Numbered from the stretch's first letter, positions 32,649 to 43,700 are shown. The stretch: DNA of 64,000 bases from Hyphomicrobiales bacterium (GCA_900468625.1 UBUL01000018.1:248001-312000); one strand, 5' to 3'. Translations and numbers: made by a program. Notes: generated by a model not told the origin, from the letters alone.

Positions 32649-33662
32649 CTACTTGACGTTCTTCACGAATTCCGTCGTGTAGGTCTTCGACAGGTCGATC
32701 GTCTTGCCCTTCACGTTCTTGGAGAACTGCGAGAGTACGGCGAGAACCGTTTTCGGACCATCTTCCGGCATCACGCCATCGGCCGTGAACATTTCCTTGC
32801 CGGCGTCGAGAGCCTTGATGTAGCCCTCCTTATCGCCGACGTAGAAATCCTTCGGCATCTTGTCGGCGATCTCGGCACCCGAATGGGTATTGATGAAGCG
32901 CAGCGTCTTGACGAAAGCGTTCGCGAGCTTCTGCACTTCTTCCTTATGCGCGTCGACCCATGCGGCATCCATATAGAGCGAAGCCGCCGGATAGGTACCT
33001 CCGAGCGCCTCCTCGGTGCCCTTCAGCGTGCGCAGGTCGACGAGAATCTTGGCCTCGCCCGTCTTCAGCAGGCGCGAGATCGTCGGCTCGGTGGTCATGC
33101 CCACCTGGATGGCATCCTGCTGCATGGCCGCAATGAAGGTCTGGCCGGCGCCGACCGGAACTGGCGTGATGTCGGCCGGAGAGAGGCCTGCCTTCGATGC
33201 CATGTAAAGGGTCAGGAAGTTGGTCGACGAGCCGAGGCCGGTGACGCCGGCGCGCTTGCCCTTGAGGTCGGCGAAGGACTTGATGTCCGGATATTTCGAC
33301 GAAACCAGCTCGACTTCACCCGGTGCCTGGCTGAACTGCACGACCGACTTGATGAACTTGCCCTTGGCCTGCAGATCGACGCAGTGGTCGTAGAAGCCGA
33401 CGACGCCCTGGACGGCGCCGGCGAGCAGCTGGTTTTCGGCATCGACACCGGCGGATTCGTTCAGAAGCTCGACATCGAGGCCTTCATCCTTGAAGTAGCC
33501 GAGGGATTCGGCGAGCTTGGCCGGCAGATAGATCTGCTTTTCGTAGCCGCCCACCATGATGGAAATCTTGTCAGCGGCATTGGCTGCCGTCGCTGCGAAC
33601 GAAGCTGCGGTCATGACCAAAGAAAGGGCTACGGTGTGAAAAAACGTGCGCGATGGACGCAT
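32649..33662 (-). CDS. ABC transporter substrate-binding protein (SsuA/THI5-like)
   Basis: 337-residue periplasmic binding protein with a Sec signal peptide (cleavage near ATAANA-ADK, residue 28). The mature part starts KISIMVGGYEKQIYLPAKLAE and has the NMT1/SsuA-type fold (AENQLLAGAVQGVVGFYDHC; VTGLGSSTNFLTLYMASKAG). It should bind a small aromatic, sulfonate or pyrimidine-type substrate; which one cannot be told. AGGAGGAGAC before the ATG at 33662 is a very strong ribosome site, as expected for the abundant binding protein of the operon. Confidence 0.92.
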   Translation of the reverse strand: MRPSRTFFHTVALSLVMTAASFAATAANAADKISIMVGGYEKQIYLPAKLAESLGYFKDEGLDVELLNESAGVDAENQLLAGAVQGVVGFYDHCVDLQAKGKFIKSVVQFSQAPGEVELVSSKYPDIKSFADLKGKRAGVTGLGSSTNFLTLYMASKAGLSPADITPVPVGAGQTFIAAMQQDAIQVGMTTEPTISRLLKTGEAKILVDLRTLKGTEEALGGTYPAASLYMDAAWVDAHKEEVQKLANAFVKTLRFINTHSGAEIADKMPKDFYVGDKEGYIKALDAGKEMFTADGVMPEDGPKTVLAVLSQFSKNVKGKTIDLSKTYTTEFVKNVK

Positions 33663-34080
33663 CGATGTCTCCTCCTGTTTAAATCGTTGCGCCATGTGAC
33701 GCTGCAGAAAAGATGCTTCCTCCACGAAGCTCAGCCAAGCTAACGCAGGCTACCTTTCAGTCAGCTTTCAGCATTGAGCCCTTTCAAGAGGCGACATTGC
33801 AATTTTATCGACATGAATGCCGGCGGACCGAATATGTGCCGCCGGCGCGCGTCCTTCGCTTCGGGATCCATCGATCTTCAATCCGCATTGACGCGAATCG
33901 GCTTTTCTGCGGTTTATATGGGTAACAGAGCAATAAAATTTAACATAAAAAGACTTTTGGTTGAATTCTACTCATATTTAACGCACATTTTGCGGGTACA
34001 CGGAGCCTGCGGCCTTTCCTCTTGAAGGATCGCGAGCAAGGCGGTATCCGCCAGTCCCTATTTGATAAGGAGATTGCGCA
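33663..34080. other. Intergenic region with two divergent promoters
   Basis: 418 bases with no convincing gene. It must carry the promoter of the ABC operon (minus) and of the XRE gene (plus). The part from 33915 to 34000 is AT-rich (ATAAAATTTAACATAAAAAG and ATATTTAACG), unlike the rest of the window, and is the likely XRE promoter or a regulator binding region. No terminator or riboswitch was recognised. Confidence 0.45.
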
Positions 34081-34539
34081 GTGAGTGCAAAAGTACCGAA
34101 CCCGATCGACGCCTATGTGGGCTCTCGCGTGCGCACGCGCCGTCTTATGCTTGGTATGAGCCAGGAGCGGCTTGCCGAACAAATCGGCGTGACGTTTCAG
34201 CAGGTGCAGAAATACGAAAAGGGCACCAATCGCATCGGTGCCAGCCGGCTGCAAGCTATCGCCGGCGTATTGGCCGTACCGGTTGCCTTCTTCTTCCAGC
34301 AGGACAATTCGCAGCCGCTGAATACAGAAGGCCTCGGCGCGATCAACGGCCTCGAAGACCTGTCGGATTTCCTGACCTCGAAGGAAGGCCTGAACCTCAA
34401 CAAGGCGTTCATGAAGATCAACGATCCCAGCGTCCGCCAGTCCGTGCTGACGCTGATCAAATCGCTGGCCAGTGCTTCCGACAGCTTGCCGGACCATGTG
34501 CCGCACGCGGCGAACGTGCCGATGAGCCTTCGCAACTGA
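34081..34539 (+). CDS. XRE-family regulator (PraR/SinR-like)
   Basis: 152-residue regulator: a Cro/CI-type HTH (VRTRRLMLGMSQERLAEQIG, then TFQQVQKYEKGTNRIGASRL, residues 15-70) followed by a C-terminal region of about 70 residues, partly helical, that fits the rhizobial PraR group. PraR represses quorum-sensing and surface-attachment genes in Rhizobium; whether this is PraR or a paralogue cannot be decided. Starts with GTG, AAGGAG eight bases upstream. Confidence 0.85.
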   Translation: MSAKVPNPIDAYVGSRVRTRRLMLGMSQERLAEQIGVTFQQVQKYEKGTNRIGASRLQAIAGVLAVPVAFFFQQDNSQPLNTEGLGAINGLEDLSDFLTSKEGLNLNKAFMKINDPSVRQSVLTLIKSLASASDSLPDHVPHAANVPMSLRN

Positions 34540-34569
34540 GGTCTGCCCTCCAGGCAGCATGCCGCGTGG

Positions 34570-34675
34570 GGGAGCAATTCCGGGATAGGGCGCGCCGCGG
34601 TTTTCTGTCCGGAACCGCTTCAAATGCAATGGTGGAACGGATCCGTAGATTCCGCGAGAGGCAAGTTCGCTCTAA
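34570..34675 (+). repeat. RIME-like intergenic palindromic repeat, subtype 2, decayed (copy E)
   Basis: GGAGCAATTCCGGGATAGGG, then GCGGTTTTCTGTCCGGAA, ends GTTCGCTCTAA. It follows the same plan as the copies at 23984 and 55021 but has many substitutions. Its last bases (CTCTAA, read on the minus strand TTAGAG) provide the TAG stop of the tetR gene at 34672-34674. Confidence 0.65.
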
Positions 34676-35385
34676 TGGCCGCCATTGCGCGGCTGAACGC
34701 CGGCGGTAAAAATCGCAATGCATTGGCGCAGATGACGCAGCCGCGTCTCGCGGTCCGGCCAGTCGCTCGGATGGCCCGGCTTCGAGATCATCGCGCCGAA
34801 GATCATGCTCATCAGCATGCGCGCACCGCTTGCGGCATCGGCAATTTCGATCAGGCCGCGCTGCCGCTGCTCCGCGAGCCAGTCTGCCAGCAGCTGCTGC
34901 GATTGCCGGGCACCGTAAGTGTGCAACAGCGTCGCGATCTCGGGAAATTGCTGCGATTCGCTGATGGCAAGATGGATGAAAGCATCGCGTTCGCGCTCCT
35001 GGGCTTCGTTCATGTCGATCATGAATATCTGCTCAAGCGCCTGATCGAGCGGCAGATCCTCATCCGCGGGCCGCGGCAGGGCCAGCATGGATGCGCGATG
35101 CTCGGCGATGATGGCGGTGAAAAGATCGGTCTTGCCCGGAAACAATCTGTAAAGGGTCTGCTTCGAAATCCGGCATCGGGCGGCGACGAGATCCATCGTC
35201 GTACCACCGTAACCAAGTTCGTAGAATGTAGCACGCGCCTCCGCGACGATCTCCGCGCGGCGCGCGTCGTCGTTCATGGTTTTCGGGCGGCCACGCGGGC
35301 GGCTTTTGGCGACCTGCTCGGCCTTGGCTGCTCGTTCTTTCGTCAGCAACTTCGTTTGGACCCAACAGCCGAATGCGATTGACAT
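34672..35385 (-). CDS. TetR-family repressor, probable regulator of the adjacent RND pump
   Basis: 237-residue TetR protein with HTH at about 45-90 (TTMDLVAARCRISKQTLYRLF) and an AcrR-like helical C-terminal domain. The first 36 residues are basic (KSRPRGRPK) and unusual for the family; the ATG at 35385 has no clear ribosome site and the real start may be later, for example ATG 35277. It is divergent from the AcrAB-type pump genes, the standard arrangement of AcrR/AmeR repressors. The C-terminus ends in the RIME-like repeat. Confidence 0.85.
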   Translation of the reverse strand: MSIAFGCWVQTKLLTKERAAKAEQVAKSRPRGRPKTMNDDARRAEIVAEARATFYELGYGGTTMDLVAARCRISKQTLYRLFPGKTDLFTAIIAEHRASMLALPRPADEDLPLDQALEQIFMIDMNEAQERERDAFIHLAISESQQFPEIATLLHTYGARQSQQLLADWLAEQRQRGLIEIADAASGARMLMSMIFGAMISKPGHPSDWPDRETRLRHLRQCIAIFTAGVQPRNGGH

Positions 35386-35392
35386 TTTACGC

Positions 35393-35423
35393 AGTACAAA
35401 TATTTTCCGTACGACTTGGTACT
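35393..35423. promoter_or_regulatory. Candidate operator between tetR and the RND pump
   Basis: AGTAC at 35393-35397 and GTACT at 35419-35423 are inverted, with a further GTAC at 35409-35412, in an AT-rich stretch between the divergent genes. Position fits a TetR operator, but the symmetry is imperfect. Confidence 0.35.
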
Positions 35424-35450
35424 ATAAATAAGGCAACAGGAAATAGCAAC

Positions 35451-36752
35451 GTGCGAAAGCCCGCTCCTCCCACTTCTGCACCCGCATATCCGGTGGCATC
35501 CGCTAGCCTTCTGGCCACCCGAACCTCGATGATTGCCGCAGGCGTTGCGGCCACATTGCTGCTTGCCGGCTGCAACGAACAGAAAGCCGCCCAAAGCAAC
35601 GCGCCGGCCGTCAAGACCGAAGTCAGCGCCATGGCGCTGCATCCGCAATCCGTTGCGATTACCGCCGAATTGCCGGGGCGCACCGCCGCCTATCTCATCG
35701 CGGAAGTACGGCCGCAGGTCGGCGGCATCATTCGCAGCCGCAACTTCAAGGAAGGCAGCGAGGTCAACGCGGGCGATGTGCTCTATGAAATCGATCCCGC
35801 CTCATACCAGGCATCATACGACAGCGCCACCGCCGCCCTGCAGAAGGCGGAAGGGGCCGTGCCGAGCGCTCAGTCGAAAGTCGACCGCTATAAGAGCCTG
35901 ACGGCGCAGGACGCAGTCAGCAAGCAAAATCTGGACGACGCGCTTTCCACTCTGGCTCAGGCGAACGCCGATGTGGCATCTGCGAGAGCCGCCCTCGAAA
36001 CAGCGCGTATCAACCTCGACTACACCAAGATGCGCGCGCCGATCGGCGGCCGTGTCGATGCTTCGGCGGTCACCGTGGGCGCCCTCGTCACCGCCGAGCA
36101 AACGACGGCGCTGACCACCATCCGCCAGCTCGACCCGATCAATGTCGACGTCACGCAGTCGAGCACCAATCTGCTCGAATTCCGTCGCGCCATCGCCGAT
36201 GGCCGGCTGAAGACCAGCGGCGACAACGTCTCCGTGCATCTGACACTTGAAGATGGCAGCCAGTACAAGCAAACCGGCAAGCTGGAATTTGCCGAATCTT
36301 CCGTCGCCGAAGCCGTCGGAACTATCACGGTACGCGCCGTCTTCCCCAATCCTGATCGTGTTCTGCTGCCCGGCATGTATGTGCGCGCGACAATTCAGGA
36401 AGGCATCGCCGAAAACAGCTTCCTGGTGCCGCAGCGCGCCGTGACGCGCAACACGAAGGGCGAACCGATCGCCATGTTCGTGACGGCCGATGGCAAGGTA
36501 TCGCAGCGGGTCCTGAAGGTGGAACGCAGCATCGGCAACAGCTGGCTGGTAAACAAGGGCATATCCGATGGCGATCGCGTGGTCGTCGAAGGCGTCCAGC
36601 GCATCCGTGACGGCCAGGAAGTCAATGTCTCTCCTGTGACCATCGATGATGCGACCGGCGAAGTGAAGCAGGCCGCCGCCGACAACAAGTCCACGCAACA
36701 GGCCGAATTGGAAAAGACAGATACCAAAGCCGCCTCCGGCGTTCAGAAGTGA
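35451..36752 (+). CDS. RND efflux periplasmic adaptor (AcrA-type lipoprotein)
   Basis: 433-residue membrane fusion protein. An N-terminal signal with lipobox LLLAGC (Cys near residue 41) indicates a lipid-anchored periplasmic protein. It has the HlyD/AcrA order: barrel-sandwich (EVRPQVGGIIRSRNFKEGSEV), coiled-coil hairpin (AEGAVPSAQSKVDRYKSLT onward), second sandwich half (LDYTKMRAPIGGRV), then beta-barrel. The GTG at 35451 with AGGA upstream is the best start. The pump gene follows after nine bases. Outer membrane channel not encoded here. Confidence 0.92.
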   Translation: MRKPAPPTSAPAYPVASASLLATRTSMIAAGVAATLLLAGCNEQKAAQSNAPAVKTEVSAMALHPQSVAITAELPGRTAAYLIAEVRPQVGGIIRSRNFKEGSEVNAGDVLYEIDPASYQASYDSATAALQKAEGAVPSAQSKVDRYKSLTAQDAVSKQNLDDALSTLAQANADVASARAALETARINLDYTKMRAPIGGRVDASAVTVGALVTAEQTTALTTIRQLDPINVDVTQSSTNLLEFRRAIADGRLKTSGDNVSVHLTLEDGSQYKQTGKLEFAESSVAEAVGTITVRAVFPNPDRVLLPGMYVRATIQEGIAENSFLVPQRAVTRNTKGEPIAMFVTADGKVSQRVLKVERSIGNSWLVNKGISDGDRVVVEGVQRIRDGQEVNVSPVTIDDATGEVKQAAADNKSTQQAELEKTDTKAASGVQK

Positions 36753-36761
36753 GGTGGTTCG

Positions 36762-39700
36762 ATGTCTCGTTTCTTCATTGACCGGCCGATCTTTGCCTGG
36801 GTTATCGCCATCGTCATCATGCTGGCGGGTGCGCTGTCGATCCTCACACTGTCGATCTCGCAATATCCGCAGATCGCTCCGACCACGGTGAGCATCTCCG
36901 CGACTTATTCGGGCGCAGACGCCGCAACCGTCGAAAACTCGGTGACCAAGGTCATCGAGCAGGGCATGACGGGTATCGACAACCTCGACTACATGACGTC
37001 GACCTCGACCTCGACGGGCCAGGCCTCGATCTCGCTGACGTTCAACAACAAGGCGGATTCCGACGTTGCGCAGATGCAGGTGCAGAACAAGCTGCAGCTC
37101 GTCACCGCGCAATTGCCGACGACCGTTCAGACAAGCGGTATCGTCGTTTCGAAATCGACTTCGAACTTCCTCATGGTCGTCGGCTTCGTATCGACGGATG
37201 GCAAGCTCAATTCCAACGACCTCGCCGACTATGTTTCGAGCACGCTCAACGATACGCTGAAACGCATCGAAGGCGTCGGCAACACGCAGATTTTCGGCTC
37301 CGGCTATGCGATGCGCATCTGGGTGGACCCCGACAAGCTCGCCAAGTACCAGCTGATGGTGAGCGATGTCACCACGGCGATCCAAGCACAGAATTCGCAG
37401 GTTTCGGCAGGCCAGCTCGGTGCCCTGCCCCAGCGCAAGGGTCAGCAGCTCAACGCGACGGTGACCGCCAAGAGCCGCCTGCAGACGCCCGAGCAATTCG
37501 AAAATATCATCCTGAAGAGCCAGTCCAACGGCTCGCTCGTCCGTCTCAACGATGTCGCCACCGTCGAACTCGGCGCGGAAAGCTACACGACCTCGAGCAC
37601 CTATAACGGCCACCCTTCGGCCGGTCTCGCCGTCATGCTCGCCTCCGGCGCCAACGCCATCAACACGGCGGAAGCGGTCAGGACGACCATCAACAATCTG
37701 AGCCAGACCCTGCCGCCGAACGTCGAAGTGGTCTATCCCTACGACACGACGCCCTTCGTGAAGCTGTCGATCGAGGACGTGGTCAAGACGCTGTTCGAAG
37801 CCATCGTGCTCGTCTTCATCGTCATGTTCATCTTCCTGCAGAACATCCGTGCCACGCTGATCCCGACGCTTGCCGTCCCGGTCGTTCTGCTCGGCACCTT
37901 CGGCGTACTCTCCCTCTTCGGCTATTCGATCAATACATTGACCATGTTCGGCATGGTGCTTGCCATCGGCCTTCTGGTCGACGACGCCATCGTCGTCGTG
38001 GAAAACGTCGAGCGCGTGATGGAGGAAGAGGGATTGTCGCCGCGCGAGGCGACAATCAAGTCGATGGAGGAAATCACCGGCGCCCTGATCGGCATCGCCA
38101 CGGTCCTGTCGGCCGTGTTCATTCCGATGGCCTTCTTCTCCGGCTCCGTCGGCATTATCTACCGCCAGTTCTCGGTGACGATCGTCTCGGCGATGATCCT
38201 ATCGGTCGTCGTCGCCCTGATCCTGACGCCGGCCCTTTGCGCCACCATTCTCAAAAAGCCCAAGCACGGAGCCAAGGAGAAGGGCCTCTTCGGCTGGTTC
38301 AACCGCAACTTCGATCGGGCGACGCACCGCTACCAGCGCGGCGTTCACGGCATGATCCGCCTCAGCATCGTCTTCCTGCTGGTATTCGTCCTGATCGGCG
38401 GCGGCGTCGCCTATCTGTTCAACCGCCTTCCCAGCTCCTTCCTGCCGGACGAAGACCAGGGTATCCTGCTGACCGCAATCCAGCTTCCCCCAGGCGCCAC
38501 GGCTTCCCGTACCTGGACCGTGCTCGACCGGGTCAAGGACTACTATCTCAATAACGAGAAGGATTATGTCGAAGGCGCATTCGCGGTTGCAGGTTTCGGC
38601 TTCAGCGGCCAGGGCCAGAATGTCGGTATCGTCTTTGTCAGGTTGAAGGATTTCGATCAGCGCAAGACGCCGCAATCGAAGGCGCAGGCCATTGCGGGCC
38701 GCGCCATGGGCGCCTTCTCGAAGATCAAGGACGGCAGCGTCTTCGCGCTGGCACCGCCGGCGATCCCGGGCTTCGGAAGCTCGAGCGGCTTCGACTTCTT
38801 CATCAAGGATATCAATGGCGCCGGCCATGCCGCGCTCATCCAGGCGCGCAACCAGTTGCTCGGCGCAGCCGCCAAGAATCCGAAACTCTTCGGCACCCGT
38901 CCGAACGGCCAGGAAGATACGCCGCAATACTCCGTCAACATCGACCAGGAAAAGGCGAGCGCTCTCAACATCAAGCTCTCCGACATCGACACGACGCTGT
39001 CGACGGCCTGGGGCGGCACCTATGTCAACGACTTCATCGATCGCGGCCGCGTCAAGAAGGTTTACGTGCAGGCGGATAAGAATTTCCGCATGCAGCCGGA
39101 GGACTTCGGCCGCTGGTACGTCCGGAATTCCGGTGGCGACATGGTGCCGTTCTCGGCCTTCTCGAATGGCCAATGGACCTATGGTTCGCCGCGTCTGGAA
39201 CGCTATAACGGCTCGTCGGCCGTCGAAATCCAAGGGGCTGCGGCACCGGGCGTTTCGTCGGGCGACGCCATGAACGAGATCGACAAGATCATGGCGAGCC
39301 TGCCGCCGGGCTTCAGCCATGAATGGACCAGCCTGTCCGCCCAGGAAAAACTCTCCGGCAACCAGGCAAGCCAGCTCTATGCCATTTCGATCCTGGTCGT
39401 CTTCCTGGCGCTCGCCGCCCTCTACGAAAGCTGGTCGATCCCGCTTGCCGTCATGCTGTCGGTGCCGATCGGCATCTTCGGTGCCTTGCTGGCGGCAACC
39501 CTCTTCGGTCAGTCGAACGACGTCTACTTCAAGGTCGGCTTGCTGACGACAATCGGTTTGGCGGCCAAGAACGCCATCCTGATCGTCGAATTCGCCATCG
39601 AGCAGCAGAACCAGGGCAAGAACCTGATCGACGCGACGCTGGTGGCGGCAAGGCAGCGCCTGCGGCCGATCCTGATGACCTCGCTCGCCTTCATCCTCGG

Positions 39701-39893
39701 CGTTCTGCCGCTGGCGATCGCCAACGGCGCGGGATCGGGCAGCCAGAATTCGATCGGTATCGGCGTCATGGGCGGCATGATCTCGGCAACCGTGCTCGGC
39801 ATCTTCTTCATCCCGCTGCTCTTCGTCTCGGTGCGCCGCATCTTCAAAGGCAGGGCAGCGCCGGAGACCGCCAACCCTGACGTGGCGCATTAA
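36762..39893 (+). CDS. RND multidrug efflux pump (AcrB/MexB, HAE1 family)
   Basis: 1043-residue inner membrane transporter with 12 helices and two large periplasmic loops. It opens [20 protein letters not shown] as in AcrB; the proton-relay Asp pair is in [18 protein letters not shown] (about 407-408), and the second repeat shows the [21 protein letters not shown] signature. It should export hydrophobic or amphiphilic drugs or plant compounds by proton antiport with the adaptor encoded before it. Repression by the divergent TetR is likely. A hairpin follows the stop. Confidence 0.95.
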   Translation: MSRFFIDRPIFAWVIAIVIMLAGALSILTLSISQYPQIAPTTVSISATYSGADAATVENSVTKVIEQGMTGIDNLDYMTSTSTSTGQASISLTFNNKADSDVAQMQVQNKLQLVTAQLPTTVQTSGIVVSKSTSNFLMVVGFVSTDGKLNSNDLADYVSSTLNDTLKRIEGVGNTQIFGSGYAMRIWVDPDKLAKYQLMVSDVTTAIQAQNSQVSAGQLGALPQRKGQQLNATVTAKSRLQTPEQFENIILKSQSNGSLVRLNDVATVELGAESYTTSSTYNGHPSAGLAVMLASGANAINTAEAVRTTINNLSQTLPPNVEVVYPYDTTPFVKLSIEDVVKTLFEAIVLVFIVMFIFLQNIRATLIPTLAVPVVLLGTFGVLSLFGYSINTLTMFGMVLAIGLLVDDAIVVVENVERVMEEEGLSPREATIKSMEEITGALIGIATVLSAVFIPMAFFSGSVGIIYRQFSVTIVSAMILSVVVALILTPALCATILKKPKHGAKEKGLFGWFNRNFDRATHRYQRGVHGMIRLSIVFLLVFVLIGGGVAYLFNRLPSSFLPDEDQGILLTAIQLPPGATASRTWTVLDRVKDYYLNNEKDYVEGAFAVAGFGFSGQGQNVGIVFVRLKDFDQRKTPQSKAQAIAGRAMGAFSKIKDGSVFALAPPAIPGFGSSSGFDFFIKDINGAGHAALIQARNQLLGAAAKNPKLFGTRPNGQEDTPQYSVNIDQEKASALNIKLSDIDTTLSTAWGGTYVNDFIDRGRVKKVYVQADKNFRMQPEDFGRWYVRNSGGDMVPFSAFSNGQWTYGSPRLERYNGSSAVEIQGAAAPGVSSGDAMNEIDKIMASLPPGFSHEWTSLSAQEKLSGNQASQLYAISILVVFLALAALYESWSIPLAVMLSVPIGIFGALLAATLFGQSNDVYFKVGLLTTIGLAAKNAILIVEFAIEQQNQGKNLIDATLVAARQRLRPILMTSLAFILGVLPLAIANGAGSGSQNSIGIGVMGGMISATVLGIFFIPLLFVSVRRIFKGRAAPETANPDVAH

Positions 39894-39897
39894 GGCC

Positions 39898-39935
39898 TCT
39901 CCACTCGCTCTCTTGAAAGAGAGGACGAGTGGAGA
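39898..39935 (+). terminator. Hairpin after the RND operon
   Basis: TCTCCACTCG at 39898-39907 pairs with CGAGTGGAGA at 39926-39935, and inside this CTCTCTT pairs with AAGAGAG. It begins five bases after the pump stop codon. The lack of a T run makes factor-independent termination uncertain. Confidence 0.55.
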
Positions 39936-39977
39936 TCTCGATCAGGCATCGGATGTTTCGTCTTGATTTGCCAAATT

Positions 39978-40012
39978 TGTCATCAATGATTAATATGCAA
40001 TCATTGATGACA
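39978..40012. promoter_or_regulatory. Perfect 14-base palindrome, fitAB/vapBC operator
   Basis: TGTCATCAATGATT (39978-39991) and AATCATTGATGACA (39999-40012) form a perfect 14-base inverted repeat around 7 bases. It ends ten bases before the antitoxin ATG. FitA/VapB antitoxins with ribbon-helix-helix domains repress their own operon by binding such palindromes. Confidence 0.8.
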
Positions 40013-40022
40013 GGGCATTTCT

Positions 40023-40268
40023 ATGGCTAGTATGACGATCCGCAACATCGACGATCATTTAAAGACTCGGCTGCGCATTCGCGCCGCTGCACACGGGCGA
40101 TCGATGGAGGATGAGGCGCGAGACATTCTGCGGGCGGCCTTGTCGACGGAAGAAAAGCGGCAGCCCAATTTGGCTGAGACAATCCGTCGTCGCATGGCTG
40201 CAAGTGGTGGGGTCGTGCTGGATATCGCTCCACGTGAACCCATCCGCCCGGTCGATCTCGATCCATGA
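40023..40268 (+). CDS. FitA/VapB-type antitoxin (ribbon-helix-helix)
   Basis: 81 residues. The N-terminal ribbon-helix-helix reads MTIRNIDDHLKTRLRIRAAA with HGRSMEDEARDILRAAL, the FitA-like antitoxin form; the C-terminal tail (APREPIRPVDLDP) would thread into the toxin active site. It overlaps the toxin gene by four bases (ATGA). Autoregulation by the palindrome upstream is expected. Confidence 0.9.
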   Translation: MASMTIRNIDDHLKTRLRIRAAAHGRSMEDEARDILRAALSTEEKRQPNLAETIRRRMAASGGVVLDIAPREPIRPVDLDP

Positions 40269-40690
40269 TCATTCTCGACACAAATGTCATTTCTGACCTA
40301 TTGGCACCATCACCATCGCCAATGGTTGAAGCGTGGCTGGCCGCTCAGCCTTCTCTCGCCATCTTTACGACGGCAACGACGCAGGCGGAAATCCTTTACG
40401 GTCTCCGGCTACTGCCTGCGGGCCGACGCCGAACCGAATTGGAAGCTGCTATTCTCCCGATATTCGAAGAGGATTTCGCCGGAAGAGTTCTTCCCTTCGA
40501 TAGCGAAGCCGCGGGAGCTTATTCCTTCATTGCAACGTCGCGGCGTCGGGCAGGCAAGCCGATCAGCCAGTTCGATGCTCAGATCGCCGCAATTGTAGCG
40601 TCGCGAGGAGCAACCCTTGCAACCCGCAACGTGTCGGATTTCCTGGACACCGGAATAGCTACCGTCAATCCGTGGGACTATCAGGGCTGA
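40265..40690 (+). CDS. FitB/VapC-type PIN-domain toxin
   Basis: 141-residue PIN-domain ribonuclease. Acidic metal ligands are visible: Asp5 in ILDTNVISDL, Glu in TQAEILYGL, and Asp in QFDAQIAAIV with later ATRNVSDF. The family cleaves tRNA or rRNA. Forms a complex with the antitoxin encoded directly before it. Its end is 28 bases from the convergent mdtC-like stop. Confidence 0.92.
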   Translation: MIILDTNVISDLLAPSPSPMVEAWLAAQPSLAIFTTATTQAEILYGLRLLPAGRRRTELEAAILPIFEEDFAGRVLPFDSEAAGAYSFIATSRRRAGKPISQFDAQIAAIVASRGATLATRNVSDFLDTGIATVNPWDYQG

Positions 40691-40718
40691 TCCGGTCCTC
40701 CCATACACCGCTAAGCCC

Positions 40719-43700
40719 TCAAATTGATAGCGGAGATATTGGCTGTACCGAGGCTTCCGCCTTCGGCGACCACTTCGCATGCAGCTTGGCAAGCATCAGA
40801 TAGATGATCGGTGTCGTGTAGAGCGTCAGCACCTGCGACACGACGAGACCGCCGACGATGGTGATGCCGAGCGGGCGGCGCAGCTCCGCGCCGGGGCCGG
40901 TGGCAATGATCAGCGGGATGGCGCCCATCAGCGCCGCGAGCGTCGTCATCAGGATCGGCCGGAAGCGCTTCAGACACGCCTGGTAGATCGCCTCCTCCGA
41001 AGACAGGCCGAGGGTGCGCTCGCCCTGCAAGGCGAAGTCCACCATCATGATGCCGTTCTTCTTGACGATGCCGATCAAAAGGATGATGCCGATGAAGGCG
41101 ATGATGGTCAGCTCCGTGCCGCTGATGGCAAGCGCCAGCAGTGCACCGAGACCGGCGGACGGAAGCGTCGAGATGATCGTCAGCGGATGCGCCAGGCTTT
41201 CATAGAGAATGCCGAGAACGATGTAGACCGTCAGCAGCGCCGCCAAAAGCAGCAACGGCTGGCTGCCGGACGATTGCGTGACGCTCGCCGAATCGCCCGC
41301 GAAATCCGCATGCAGCGTATCGGGCAGATGCATGTCCAGTACCGCCTTCTGGATGGCGTCGTTTGCGACCTGCAGCGGCGTGTTGAGCGCCAGATTGTAG
41401 GAAATAGTGACGGCCGGATACTGTCCCTGGTGATTAACCACCAGCGGCGCCAGCGTTCGGTCGACCGACGCGACGGCGCTGAGCGGCACCTGGGTTCCGC
41501 CGGACGCCGGCACATGGAGCTTCGAGATATCGTGCGGCTCGAGCGCATAATTCGGATCCGCCTCCAGCACGACGCGATATTGGTTGCGCTGCGTATAGAT
41601 CGTCGAGATCTGCCGTTGCGCAAACGCATTGTTCAGAGCCGCATCGATGGACTGGATGTTGACGCCAAGCCGGGATGCCGTGCTGCGATCGATATTGACG
41701 GTCGCCTGCAGTCCGTTGGGCTGCCTGTCGGTCGCGACGTCGGTCAGCTGGGAAAGGGCTTGCAGACGCAGCAGCACCTTGGGTGCCCACTCCACCAGCT
41801 CATCGTAATTCGCGCTCCAGAGCGTGAACTGATACTGGGATTGAGATTGGCGTGCGCCAGCGCGGATATCGCCCGGCGAAAACAGGAACGTACTGAGCCC
41901 CGGGACAGCCATGAGCTGCTTACGAAGCCGGTCTATGACCTCGGCCGTCGGCGCCCGCTGCGACTCCGGCTTGAGCGAAATGAACAGCTGCCCGCGGTTG
42001 ACGGAGCTGAAAAAACCGCCGCCGCCCACGGAAGAGCCGAGGCCTGACACCGCCGGATCCCGCGCGGCAATATCCGCAGCCTGCTGCTGCAGTTTGACCA
42101 TGGCCGGATAGGAAATATCGGTTGCCGCCTGTGTCCCGCCCTGGATGAACCCCGTATCGTCCTGCGGAATGAAACCCTTCGGCACCTTGACGTAGAGATA
42201 GCCCGACATGACCACGCAGGCGATGATGACGAGCACGGAGAGTACGCGATGGTGCAGCACGGCTCGCAGCGTCCGGCCATAAAAGCCGATGATTGCGCCC
42301 AATGTGCCTTCGACGATCCGGCCGAAACGGCCGGGCGGGGCGTGGATATCATGCGGACGAAGGCGATGGCCGCAGATCATCGGCGTAAGCGTAAGGGATA
42401 CGAGCGTCGAAACGACGATGGTGAAGCCGAGTGTCAGCGAGAAGGTCTGGAAGAAGCGGCCCACGATGCCGCCCATGAAGAATAGCGGTATGAAGGCGGC
42501 GAGCAGCGAGAGGCTGATCGAGACCACCGTAAAGCCGATCTGCTTCGCTCCTTCCAGAGCTGCTCGCATCGGCTTCATGCCGGTTTCCAGATTGGAATAG
42601 ATGTTTTCGATCATGACGATGGCGTCGTCCACGACGAAGCCGACGGACACGGCAAGCGCCATGAGGGAAAGGTTGTCGATGGACAAACCGAAGAGCCACA
42701 TCGCGGCAAAGGTGCCGGCCAGGGAAAGCGGCACGGTGACGCCGGCGGCAAAGGTCGGCGTTGCGCGTCGCAGGAAGACGAAGACCACGACCATGACGAG
42801 GCAGATCGTGGCAAGCAGCGTCCATTGCATGTCGTTGACGCTGGCATGAATCGTCGTGGTGCGGTCGGAAAGGATCGATATTTTGACGCCGGCGGGGATG
42901 AGCCGCTGCAGCTCGGGGATCAGCTGCTTCACACCGTCGACGGTGGCGATGACGTTCGCATCCGCCTGTTTGGTGATGTTGAGCAGCACGGCCGGCTTGC
43001 CGTCATACCAGGCGTCGGAGCGGCTGTTGCGCACGCCCGGCTCGACGGTGGCGATGTCGGAAAGGCGAACCGCCGTACCGTCGCCGCTGCGCACGATGAT
43101 CCGCCCGAACGCTTCCGGCGTCTTCAACTGGCTGTTGACGGCGACGGAGAAGGCGCCCCCTGCCCCGTCGATGGAACCGAAAGGGCCGAGCACATTGGCA
43201 TTGACGATCGCCGTGCGGACTGCGTCGAGCGACAGGCCCATCGCGGAAAGCCGGTCCGGATTCAGACGGACGCGGATGGCGGGCTGGTCGGCACCGCTGA
43301 CGGTCACCCCGCCGACGCCGTCCACCTGCGAGATGCGCTGCACGACCACCGTGTCGGCCGCGTCGTAGATGGCGCTCGCCGACACATTGTCCGATGTCAA
43401 TGCAAGGATCAGAACGGGAGCCGCCGACGGATTGATCTTGCGGAACGACGGCAGGGTCGGCAGATCGCCCGGCAGGTCGGTAGCGGCCGCATTCAGCGCC
43501 GCCTGCACGTCCTGTGCCGCGCCGTCGACACTGCGGGAGAGATCGAACTGCGCTATGATGGTGCTCGATCCGAGCGAGCTGACGGATGTCAATTGCGTAA
43601 CGCCGGCGATGGTGCCGAGATGGCGTTCAAGAGGAGCGGCAACGCTTGCAGCCATACTGGCCGGATCGGCCCCGGGACGGCTTGAGGAAACGACGATTGT

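Noticed and set aside
31563..33743. 726-codon plus-strand frame across the ABC transporter genes
   Set aside because: Antisense shadow over three well-supported genes in high-GC DNA; no domain pattern.
38199..39890. 563-codon minus-strand frame inside the RND pump gene
   Set aside because: Shadow of the AcrB-type gene; charged low-complexity translation without a family.
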